DNA of 10,766 nucleotides, from assembly GCA_004562915.1 (NCBI GenBank), contig SFQZ01000084.1:1-10766 (forward strand). Direction: 5' to 3'. Source of the stretch: a bacterium (GTDB taxonomy: Bacteria > Bacillota_A > Clostridia > Lachnospirales > Lachnospiraceae). Below the pieces are notes generated by a model, which worked only from the letters and a program-made list of their open reading frames with translations, searched no databases and was not told where the DNA came from. The position numbers were made by a program, and so were the translations under genes. Shown in pieces: positions 4,502 to 10,766 of the stretch (its first letter is position 1; every line of letters starts with the position of its first letter).

Positions 4502-6337
4502 TCACACTACTGCTTCAACCAGTGTATGATCCTTAAAATGAATTTCCTGTACCCCTGGTTTTTTATTCTTGTTGAAATTAAAGCTGAGCCTATATCCTCT
4601 TTCAAGATGATAGTCATTAAGATATCCCAACAACTGCTCCTCACCACGAGTATTGTATTCATTTCCGTGCCAGATCTTCATCTCGATGATATACTGTTTT
4701 CCCAGATAATCGATAATCAGGTCGGTACGTCCCATACTGCGCGTACGTGCCTCAATATAATAGTTTCCAATACCATTAATTAACGGACGAATATACAACA
4801 TAAACAGTTTTCTTCCATTCTCTTCTACAAATGCATCCGTACTATTACCGAAACTTTCTGTAAAATGCTCCACAAATTTCTTCAGTATTTTCTCTACATC
4901 CAGGCCACTCTCTGTAACAAACTGTCCCTTCAATTGCTGCCCGGCATCGTACGTCTTACTATCGATTGCATCCTGTGCAATGAAAAGGTTATAAAACCAA
5001 ATTTCAAAAATTCTATTTGCTATTGCAATCTGTTCATCTTCATCCTTCAAAAAACCAAACATGGCACCAATCGATACCAGTTCTGTTCCCAGATTAAACG
5101 GAATTCCTTTTCCACAAAATAAAATATCCCGCAGCATGGTTCCCAGATCGGAATAATCCTTCACCTTCTTTGCCATATCTTCAAATAGAGAATTCGACTC
5201 GCGAACCAGTTTGCGAACCGCCTCCAAAATGCCTGCATGGGTCCAGCTATCATGCATTCCTGCTGTGTACATTTCATCAAGCAGCTGGCAAAGTCTGGAT
5301 ACAAGATACGGATAACCAGAAGTGTAGTCATGAATTTCTCTGGCAATCATATTTGTATCTATAGCAGGATCATGTTCAGATGCATAATCAAGGAGCATGC
5401 CATTAATCTGTTCTACAGAAAAGCTCATATCAATATCAAAATCCGCAGCCACATCAAATACGGCTAGCCGTATTTGATTCCACGGGCAGTCGCCAAATGC
5501 CCGCAAGCGCTCACTTGGCTCGTTGCCTTCGTGAGTGTTCCATGGACTATTATCTTTATGTTCCTCTTCCGGTCGCATTTTACGTTTCAGATTTCGAATA
5601 TCACATACTCCGGCGAGGATTACTGATTGAAATGTAGCAAACCGACTTCTGTTAATATAATAGCCACGTAACTGAGCAAGAAAATCCAGAAAAACCTGAT
5701 TGTTTGTCGCACTGTCAACTTCATCGATCATAAGCACTATCTTCTTTGGAACGGCTGCACAAAGGTTACTGAGTGCCTGAAACAATTCTACCAATTCAAA
5801 TTGTTCCCCCGCCTCTTGCCGCTCTTTTGTAAACTCCCTGAAAGCAGCCTGATATTCCTGACTCCTGCCACTTTCCGTAATTCGGTATGAATTTTCAAAG
5901 GCTCTGGCAAATGCCAAAGAAAAGCTGTTCTCATTTCTGAATTTTGCATCACTCATCTGCATCTGAAAATCCATACTTATGACAAGATAATTCTGACTCA
6001 GATATTCTGCCAGAGCATGCAATGTTGTCGTCTTTCCAAACTGTCTGGCACGATTGATCGTAAAGTATTTTCCTTCATCAACGAGTTTCCTTACCTCAAG
6101 AAGTCTCTGTGTCAAATCTACCATATAGTGTTCTGCCGGATTACAGATACCGGTCGTATTAAATACGCGGGTTGAAACTTTCCTTTTACTCTTTTTTGCA
6201 ATAAAACTCTCCGGAATCATCCATCGGCTTCCCTTTTTTTCTGCACCGGAAATTGCTTTACTGGCACAGAGTTTTGTTATATATCTTTTTGTAACACCAA
6301 GGAGCTCTGCAGCTTCCTTTGTTGTATAATACTTCAT
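4502..6337 (-). CDS. HTH-AAA ATPase-PD-(D/E)XK nuclease-like fusion protein
   Basis: An intact 611-residue protein with three parts. Residues 1-48 are an excisionase/MerR-like helix-turn-helix (YYTTKEAAELLGVTKRYITK, then GSRWMIPESF). Residues about 60-460 are the AAA-ATPase_like domain: a degenerate Walker A, NRARQFGKTT (95-104, lacking the first glycine), Walker B VLMIDEVD (201-208), the sensor-like strand ILAGVCDIRNL (240-250) and GYPYLVSRL (341-349). Residues about 470-611 are a PD-(D/E)XK nuclease-superfamily domain with D539, E552-x-K554 and Q568. Function is unknown; relatives are widespread in Bacteroides and Clostridia and often misnamed as esterases. RBS GGAGAGGAG precedes ATG 6337. 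Four direct repeats cover the promoter, suggesting the fused HTH autoregulates the gene. It is cytosolic, with no membrane segments. Confidence 0.88.
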   Translation of the reverse strand: MKYYTTKEAAELLGVTKRYITKLCASKAISGAEKKGSRWMIPESFIAKKSKRKVSTRVFNTTGICNPAEHYMVDLTQRLLEVRKLVDEGKYFTINRARQFGKTTTLHALAEYLSQNYLVISMDFQMQMSDAKFRNENSFSLAFARAFENSYRITESGRSQEYQAAFREFTKERQEAGEQFELVELFQALSNLCAAVPKKIVLMIDEVDSATNNQVFLDFLAQLRGYYINRSRFATFQSVILAGVCDIRNLKRKMRPEEEHKDNSPWNTHEGNEPSERLRAFGDCPWNQIRLAVFDVAADFDIDMSFSVEQINGMLLDYASEHDPAIDTNMIAREIHDYTSGYPYLVSRLCQLLDEMYTAGMHDSWTHAGILEAVRKLVRESNSLFEDMAKKVKDYSDLGTMLRDILFCGKGIPFNLGTELVSIGAMFGFLKDEDEQIAIANRIFEIWFYNLFIAQDAIDSKTYDAGQQLKGQFVTESGLDVEKILKKFVEHFTESFGNSTDAFVEENGRKLFMLYIRPLINGIGNYYIEARTRSMGRTDLIIDYLGKQYIIEMKIWHGNEYNTRGEEQLLGYLNDYHLERGYRLSFNFNKNKKPGVQEIHFKDHTLVEAVV

Positions 6338-6374
6338 ATGCTTGACTCCTCTCCTTTGATTGTATACTTATTTT

Positions 6375-6450
6375 ATTATATTGTTCTCATTTTTTCAATC
6401 TTTAGTTCTCTTTTTTATATTTAGTTCCCTTATAATGATTTTTAGTTCCT
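6375..6450 (-). promoter_or_regulatory. Promoter with four direct repeats upstream of the HTH-ATPase gene
   Basis: Read toward the gene, the sites are GGAACTAAA (6441-6450), GGGAACTAAA (6420-6429), GAGAACTAAA (6401-6410) and the weaker GAGAACAATA (6379-6388). They are all in the same orientation, with starts 21, 19 and 22 bases apart, i.e. about two helical turns. The last abuts a perfect -10 TATAAT (6375-6380) that lacks a good -35. Excisionase/BldC-type HTH proteins bind direct repeats, so the gene product is the prime candidate ligand. Confidence 0.6.
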
Positions 6451-6777
6451 ATTTAGGGAAACCTATCGCAATCTCCACATTTTTACCTGCAAAGGCGATG
6501 CCATATTTTACGATTTCCTTGATTCCACGGTCCTTCATATCTGTATCATAGTGCTTATCCTCAATCTGCCTGAGAGCATCTGCAGCAAATTGCTCCATCT
6601 CCTCTTCTTTCAGATCGGCTTTCTACTTAAACTCCATAATGATTCCCGGATACTTTTTCTCTCTCGGGGACATGGTAATATCGTATCTTCCGTTCCTCCA
6701 TCATAAAAGCTTACAGATTTATCCAGATATTCTGCAATGGCGTTTTGTAAGTTTCTATTAAGAATAAATACCGGGCT
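6449..6777 (-). pseudogene. AAA-ATPase_like/PDDEXK_9 protein, C-terminal remnant with internal deletion
   Basis: Three segments of the C-terminal nuclease domain of this family are visible in order. FILNRNLQNAIAEYLDKSVS, then FYDGG, lies directly after the upstream gene's stop. Next, in another frame, comes GRYDITMSPREKKYPGIIME, then FK. After an in-frame TAG (6623-6625), KADLKEEEMEQFAADALRQI leads to VKYGIAFAGKNVEIAIG and a final TAG at 6449. The strand with the nuclease D (GRYDI) and the E-x-K strand (MEFK) are present, but roughly 40-50 residues between the first and second segments, and the whole ATPase domain, are missing. This is a third, dead ATPase-nuclease gene, and its end carries the first of the downstream gene's repeats. 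Confidence 0.75.
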
Positions 6778-8202
6778 CTATTTTTCAAATAAATCGTCCC
6801 CTAAAATAACATTCTGGACAATTCCTGAATATTTTCCCTTTTTATATCCATTTCCACAAATCAGCGTGATATGAATTGCCGATTTCACATTGGTTTCTTT
6901 CTGAAACTGTGACATTCTGTTTCTGAGCTTTTCATATTCATCAGCGTCCAGCATATAATCATCACTTGTAAATTTCATTTCACAGAGATTGATGACACCA
7001 TCTTTTCTGCTGATGATCAGATCAATCTGCGCCCCCTTATCAGCTCCACCACTTCTCCATGCAAACTCATTTGTTTCAATTCCGCCTATTCTAAGACTTT
7101 CCTTAATCTGAGGAATGTGATTCATACACACAATCTCAAAAGCATTTCCCCTCCAGGAATGATACCCCGGTGAATTAATATACTCGTTCCATGAATCAAA
7201 CTTCTTATTTTTTATGAATCGGATACTGAATAAAGTAAACGGATCGATCAGTTGATAAAACTGTTCTCCCTCTCCTCTTGTAAAATTACTGAATTTTCGG
7301 ATAAAACCACACTCCTCCAGTTCTCGCAGATCTTTTGTAAGAACAGAACCTCCTCCAATTTCCTTTTCCCTGGAAAGTTCTGCCCGGGTCAGACCATCTC
7401 TGCTTTTCGCAAGTCTCTCAAGGATTGCCAGATGTTTTTCGGGTTTATCATACAGTGAATAAAAAAGGTTATTGTACTCATCATGAAGAAAGCCATACTC
7501 CTTAAAACAAAGTTCATTTACATTCTGTGCCAGGCTGAGGCGTGAATCGAAAAGATTCAGATAATGCGGTATACCGCCAAAAACCATATAGCTTTCGATC
7601 ATCTGGCTTCGATTCATAACGATATCATTCAATTCAAACAGTTCTTCGCATTCTGCCAGCGAAAATGGAGCAAGGTGAATGCGTCTTGTAATCCTGTTAT
7701 GAAATCCTTTTTTATTCGTGAGAAGGTTTGTTATAATCCACGACGTGGCAGATCCGCAGGCGATCAACACCAGATCCTCCTGCGCCGATGCCCAACTATT
7801 CCAGAAATAATCAAGCGCACTTTTAAAATCCGAGCGGGCCGTATCCATCCACGGAAGTTCATCAAGAAATATGACTCTTTTATTATTAATCGGTTCACGA
7901 TATACCTTATCGCTTTGAAGCAATTCCTTAAGACACGCAAAAGCCTCAAACCAATCTGCAGGTGCACTTTTTTCTTCATATCCATATGCATTCAGGCTTG
8001 CCTGAAAAGCACGCAGCTGTCCCTTCGTCTTTTCATCTGACAGACCAGTCGTATAAAACGAAAACTGCTGATTAAAATATTCGCGGATCAGGTAAGTCTT
8101 TCCCACCCTTCTTCTTCCGTATACGACAACAAATTCCGGTCTCTTTGACAGCAGGCACTGCATAAGACTGTCCTTTTCTCTTTTTCTCCCAATAATCTTC
8201 AT
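6778..8202 (-). CDS. ATPase_2 (archaeal-type)/DUF234 ATPase-nuclease-like protein
   Basis: A complete 474-residue P-loop ATPase of the archaeal-ATPase/MNS clade of STAND-like proteins. Walker A is GRRRVGKT (29-36), Walker B VIFLDELPW (110-118), and the sensor-like strand is LIACGSATSW (146-155). A winged helix follows at about 255-305 (LAILERLAKSRDGLTRAELS, then GGGSVLTKDLRELEECGFI). The C-terminal DUF234 region has the PD-(D/E)XK pattern: IDLII with D394 and CEMKF with E408 and K410. The length is normal. GAGGTGG precedes ATG 8202. It is first in a minus-strand series with the decayed nuclease gene and the HTH-ATPase. The biological role is not established; such proteins are linked to mobile or accessory regions, and a defence or regulatory ATPase role is inference. 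Confidence 0.88.
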   Translation of the reverse strand: MKIIGRKREKDSLMQCLLSKRPEFVVVYGRRRVGKTYLIREYFNQQFSFYTTGLSDEKTKGQLRAFQASLNAYGYEEKSAPADWFEAFACLKELLQSDKVYREPINNKRVIFLDELPWMDTARSDFKSALDYFWNSWASAQEDLVLIACGSATSWIITNLLTNKKGFHNRITRRIHLAPFSLAECEELFELNDIVMNRSQMIESYMVFGGIPHYLNLFDSRLSLAQNVNELCFKEYGFLHDEYNNLFYSLYDKPEKHLAILERLAKSRDGLTRAELSREKEIGGGSVLTKDLRELEECGFIRKFSNFTRGEGEQFYQLIDPFTLFSIRFIKNKKFDSWNEYINSPGYHSWRGNAFEIVCMNHIPQIKESLRIGGIETNEFAWRSGGADKGAQIDLIISRKDGVINLCEMKFTSDDYMLDADEYEKLRNRMSQFQKETNVKSAIHITLICGNGYKKGKYSGIVQNVILGDDLFEK

Positions 8203-8219
8203 AGAAGCACCACCTCGTC

Positions 8220-8307
8220 ATAAATCGCCACACAACATCGTAAAACAGCTTTATTGGCGTTTTATAGTATATATTTAAATTATAAATCGCCATCATCTTT
8301 TTTTCAA
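8220..8307 (-). promoter_or_regulatory. Sigma-A promoter with three operator-like repeats
   Basis: The minus-strand promoter is TTGAAA (8302-8307), 17-base spacer, TATAAT (8279-8284). An 11-bp motif occurs three times: ATAAATCGCCA at 8282-8292 (overlapping the -10 and spacer) and at 8220-8230, and inverted with one change as TGGCGTTTTAT at 8255-8265. Overlap with the -10 suggests repression, perhaps by the encoded ATPase's winged helix; that link is inferred. Confidence 0.65.
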
Positions 8308-8449
8308 GTTAAAATATAAGGTCGAATGTCAAGACTTTTCATCCTCATTTACTTCCCTTCTTCTTCCAGTCTGTGGAACTTATCGCTTATTATACCCTTA
8401 TTTGCGATTAACATAAGATAACGCTGGGTATTTCATTTTCCAAGTAGCG
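8308..8449. other. Non-coding region between recombinase terminator and ATPase promoter
   Basis: No ORF with a ribosome-binding site is seen. It contains a TTGACA on the minus strand (within 8318-8335) without a well-placed -10. It separates the recombinase terminator on its right from the ATPase promoter on its left. Confidence 0.35.
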
Positions 8450-8475
8450 CAAAATGAGCCTCCGAAGAGACTCAT
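8450..8475 (-). terminator. Rho-independent terminator with UUCG tetraloop
   Basis: On the minus strand ATGAGTCTC-TTCG-GAGGCTCAT followed by TTTT forms a 9-bp stem with a C(UUCG)G tetraloop. One pair is a U-G wobble on this strand but a C-A mismatch on the other, which fixes the orientation. It ends transcription from the recombinase ORF and lies just beyond the 26-bp repeat. Confidence 0.75.
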
Positions 8476-8478
8476 CTT

Positions 8479-8504
8479 TAATGGTCGCCATCTTGGCTAC
8501 CATT
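8479..8504 (-). repeat. 26-bp near-palindromic repeat, right copy
   Basis: Reverse complement of 4392-4417 with 24 of 26 identical bases. It lies 33 bases downstream of the recombinase stop and just before the UUCG terminator, and can itself fold into a 10-bp stem with one mismatch and a 5-base loop. Confidence 0.55.
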
Positions 8505-8536
8505 TCGACGCAAATGAAAAGAGAGTGCTTTTCCCT

Positions 8537-9139
8537 TTATTTACTCTCCAGTGACTTGGCCAAAGTAGATAAAAGTGCTGCCATCTCCGGATTGGAAAGG
8601 ACCTTCGCCAGGAGCTCCGCATCCACATTTGTCGGAAGTTCTACTGTCTTTCCGGCCACATTGGCATGCATACTTGGATCCAGATTCTTCTTCTCGTAAA
8701 AGGCCTGCTCAAAGAGTTCCGCATTTTTTCTGCGATCATCATCAATGATATGAGAGTATACATCGGTGACCATATTGATCTGGGAATGACCGGAGTCTCC
8801 CTGTACCGCCTTGATGTCACCGCCATTCAACTTCAGCTTATAGGTAACACTGGTATGACGAAGACTGTGGAATACTACCGGCGGAAGATCATGTTCCTTG
8901 ATCAGGTCATTTAAAGCCTTACGAATAGAAGAAGTACCAATCGGAAGCCCAAAAGGTGTTGCCATCACCAGATTATAATCCATGTACTCATCTCCCAGAG
9001 TTTCCTTGATCTTACAGTTTCTGTACCATCTGAGATTCCATAACATATGATCATACTGACCTATCCATATTCTTGAATAGAAATCCAATGCATTCAGAAC
9101 AATGCGAATCTCATTATCTGTAAATTCAAGTTCATGCAT
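8537..9139 (-). pseudogene. Tyrosine recombinase C-terminal catalytic domain fused to a foreign N-terminus
   Basis: A 200-codon ORF with AGAGGAGGTG before ATG 9139. Residues 1-43 (MHELEFTDNEIRIVLNALDF, then IWIGQYDHMLWNLRWYRNCK) do not look like an integrase; they resemble the start of a separate small hypothetical protein. From residue 44 (IKETLGDEYMDYNLVMATPF) onward it is the catalytic domain of a phage/conjugative-element integrase. H91-x-x-R94 is in FHSLRHTS, H118 in GDSGHSQ, and the nucleophile Y128 in VTDVYSHI, followed by a long C-terminal tail. The arm-binding and core-binding domains and the first catalytic arginine with its lysine are missing, so strand exchange is not expected. 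The frame across the joint is open, so a chimeric protein could be made. It lies 93 bases after the phosphoesterase stop. Confidence 0.75.
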
Positions 9140-9232
9140 GCTGAAATCACCTCCTCTACATGAAACGAATGAATTCCATAAAAAGTCTATTTCTTGTGCG
9201 GTTTCTTCTGTCTCCATTCATACGCTTTCTTT

Positions 9233-9988
9233 CTATACGATCCTTATAATCTGCTCCCAGATCAAGATCTCCTCCGCATTCACATTTCGATTATCATGAT
9301 AATGACCGAAAAACCATTTTTTGAACTTACACTTCTGGCGTATCTCCTCCAGATATTCATTCAGATAATCTTTGGAATAAAGTCCATGTCCAAGCAAAGC
9401 CTGGGTACTTGAAGCACAACTGTGAGTAACAATAAAGTCAACCCTATTATCATGCTTCTCCAAATTCTGTCGTCCTTCCTCCATTTCTTCTTCTGATGGT
9501 AATTCCTGCTTCCACCAGCTCCAATGATTAATACGAAACGGCAAGTATCCTCTGCTTAATGCGGCATACTTTTTTTCAAACTCCGGATCATCCGGTTCCA
9601 ACACTCCCCCTTGGATATCATGACTGCTGGCCCCGCCGAAGCTGAATATCTTCTTTTCTTCAATTTCAAATACCTGCCCTCTCATAAGATGGATAACAGA
9701 TTCTCTTATCTTATGAACCTTGCCGCTGTGCCAGTCCTCAATCGGATACTGATATAAGCGGTCAAAATTCTCATGATTACCACACACAAACAATGTGGTA
9801 AACGGCCTGGATTCCAGCCAGTCCAGGACCATTGTTTCTTCCGGACTTTCTTCATCCTTGTGCCACACACCGCCGAAGTCGCCACAGATAATCACGTAAT
9901 CTTCTTTTGTCATCTCTTTCTGCTCAGGGAAAATGCTCGGATTGAACCGTTCAAAATTTCCGTGGCAGTCACCGGTTATAAAAATCAT
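9233..9988 (-). CDS. Calcineurin-like metallophosphoesterase
   Basis: A complete 251-residue cytosolic hydrolase with a dinuclear metal centre that cleaves phosphomono- or diesters. All blocks are present (numbered from MIFITGDCHG): GDCHG 6-10, GDFGG 36-40, GNHE 70-73, histidine in VTHS (187-190), and GHYHDN 228-233. The GDCHG and GNHENF forms place it with small bacterial phosphoesterases rather than large nucleotidases; substrate unknown. ATG 9988 is chosen because AAGGAG lies 9 bases upstream; the in-frame ATG at 9994 is only 3 bases from it. It starts 23 bases after the stop of the AAA ATPase, so the two form an operon. No signal peptide is seen. Confidence 0.88.
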   Translation of the reverse strand: MIFITGDCHGNFERFNPSIFPEQKEMTKEDYVIICGDFGGVWHKDEESPEETMVLDWLESRPFTTLFVCGNHENFDRLYQYPIEDWHSGKVHKIRESVIHLMRGQVFEIEEKKIFSFGGASSHDIQGGVLEPDDPEFEKKYAALSRGYLPFRINHWSWWKQELPSEEEMEEGRQNLEKHDNRVDFIVTHSCASSTQALLGHGLYSKDYLNEYLEEIRQKCKFKKWFFGHYHDNRNVNAEEILIWEQIIRIV

Positions 9989-10011
9989 CGGCATTTGCTC
10001 CTTCAGTAATT

Positions 10012-10766
10012 TTAGTCCCACAAGGCAACGAAGTGTTCTTTCATCAGATCCATAACTTCGTCTTTACAGTCGATTCTGTACTGTTCTAACTTCTTTTCTT
10101 CATCCATGTATTTTTCCGATATTTCTTTGTATTCGGGTAGTTCACTCATAAAGTGGACAGTTCCACCGCCGCCTCGTTTTCGGTTGACTTCCAGTTCTTC
10201 CGGTGTCTGAAGTTTTTTTCCAAGTACTCCATATTTATCTCTGAATTCATCGAGAGCTTTCCTATACTCCTCCTCATCCTCTGCAAGCGATCTCTTTAGC
10301 ATATATTCCCTGTTATCCAGGAACATCTTTGTGATCTGATAGCTTTCCGTATCCTCATACCGAATCTGCCGGATGCTACCTTCATCAAAAGAAAAAATAT
10401 CCGCATCCGGGATAGCAAGCAAAATCGGCGAATGTGTTACGATTACAAACTGTGCCCCCTTTTGGGCCATCTTCACAAGATGGATTAATAATGTCAGCTG
10501 TCTCTGCGGAGAAAGAGCCGCCTCAGGCTCATCCATGATATAGAGCCCCGGCTGATCTGCTCTCTGGATAAAATCCAGAAAGCTTTCCCCATGAGATCTG
10601 GCGTGAAGGTCCTGCATCTTACCATCATCGTTATACTTAGTCATCAGCGCAGATGCTACGTTATAAAAACTTTCCGCTCTAAGGAAATAACTCCATTTTG
10701 GTTTACAGACACCTTTGCGAATCCTGATTGCAGAAGCCAGATCCGAATAGTCATCATAAGTACTGA
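10012..10766 (-). CDS. AAA-family ABC-type ATPase (partial, N-terminus beyond right edge)
   Basis: The visible 250 C-terminal residues belong to an ABC/SMC-like AAA ATPase (AAA_21 type). Numbered from the window edge: FLRAESFYNVAS (27-38), ABC signature SHGES (57-61), Walker B GLYIMDEPEAALSP (73-86) followed by Q87-R88-Q89, and H-loop VIVTHSP (107-113). The Walker A half is outside the window. After the ATPase core a charged, mostly helical extension of about 100 residues follows (EDEEEYRKALDEF, RKRGGGGTVHF, YMDEEKKLEQYRIDCKDE), longer than the usual tail of this family. There is no TOPRIM-like acidic cluster, so an OLD nuclease is not supported. It is co-transcribed with the metallophosphoesterase; the function is unknown. 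Confidence 0.8.
   Translation of the reverse strand, partial: STYDDYSDLASAIRIRKGVCKPKWSYFLRAESFYNVASALMTKYNDDGKMQDLHARSHGESFLDFIQRADQPGLYIMDEPEAALSPQRQLTLLIHLVKMAQKGAQFVIVTHSPILLAIPDADIFSFDEGSIRQIRYEDTESYQITKMFLDNREYMLKRSLAEDEEEYRKALDEFRDKYGVLGKKLQTPEELEVNRKRGGGGTVHFMSELPEYKEISEKYMDEEKKLEQYRIDCKDEVMDLMKEHFVALWD

Noticed and set aside
4454..4783. Plus-strand ORF of 109 codons at the end of the HTH-ATPase gene
   Set aside because: Mostly antisense to the conserved nuclease domain and without coding features.
6375..6450. CRISPR-like or plasmid replication iterons
   Set aside because: The repeats are only about 10 bp, number four, sit exactly on a promoter, and no replication initiator or cas gene is present.
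7564..8040. Plus-strand ORF of 158 codons opposite the ATPase_2/DUF234 gene
   Set aside because: Antisense shadow of a clearly coding gene; no RBS and composition typical of a mirror frame.
4392..8504. attL/attR direct repeats of an integrated element
   Set aside because: In direct orientation the two copies match only about 20 of 25 bases and mainly because each is nearly palindromic; the inverted relation (24/26) is better, so classical att sites are not supported.
9140..9217. N-terminal extension of the recombinase ORF to ATG 9217
   Set aside because: The strong AGAGGAGGTG lies before ATG 9139; the extension has no RBS and reads as non-coding.
10012..10766. OLD-family (Gabija-like) ATPase-TOPRIM nuclease
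   Set aside because: The C-terminal extension shows no TOPRIM acidic motif, and the ABC signature and tail fit a plain AAA_21-type ATPase.

Overview
The window is low-GC, has strong AGGAGG-type ribosome-binding sites, and encodes families typical of gut Clostridia. The closest match is Lachnospiraceae: TipA-like and short MerR regulators, aldo/keto reductase and CMD/cupin redox genes, AAA-ATPase/PD-(D/E)XK proteins, and Phd/ParE toxin-antitoxin genes. This assignment is inference from gene content; no rRNA or tRNA gene was seen.

Bases 1-1900 hold a decaying redox locus. On the minus strand, a run of aldo/keto reductase, CMD/cupin, antibiotic-biosynthesis-monooxygenase-like (ABM) and flavodoxin genes leads to a TipA-like MerR gene cut by the left edge. 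A second MerR gene diverges on the plus strand. Only the ABM gene and the visible part of the TipA-like gene look intact. The others are internally deleted, truncated or frameshifted, yet both MerR-type promoters (19-bp spacers, palindromic operators) remain.

Bases 1800-3400 are a patchwork of gene tails. They include a minus-strand tail with its terminator, an IS21-like right end with three tandem terminal repeats, the C-terminal tail of an esterase-like gene with its terminator, and a small plus-strand operon of zinc-ribbon and hypothetical genes. Bases 3400-4350 hold a Phd/YefM antitoxin with a truncated ParE-like toxin, roughly bounded by a short inverted repeat, then a chimera of an ABM tail and a Fic-type winged helix.

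Bases 4390-8500 form the main accessory block. It has two intact but unrelated ATPase-nuclease genes on the minus strand, with the remnant of a third between them. The downstream gene carries an N-terminal helix-turn-helix and has four direct repeats at about 21-bp spacing over its promoter. The upstream gene (ATPase_2/DUF234 type) has three copies of a different 11-bp motif around a good sigma-A promoter. A 26-bp near-palindrome occurs at both ends of the block in inverted orientation (24/26 identical). Next to it lies a tyrosine recombinase C-terminal domain joined to a foreign N-terminus.

Bases 8537-10766 continue on the minus strand: an ABC-type AAA ATPase (open at the right edge), a metallophosphoesterase 23 bases downstream, and the chimeric recombinase ORF. 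Overall this is a plasticity region rich in deletion junctions and gene chimeras. The best candidate for an undescribed system is the pair of ATPase-nuclease genes with their repeat-type operators; its function cannot be told from sequence alone.
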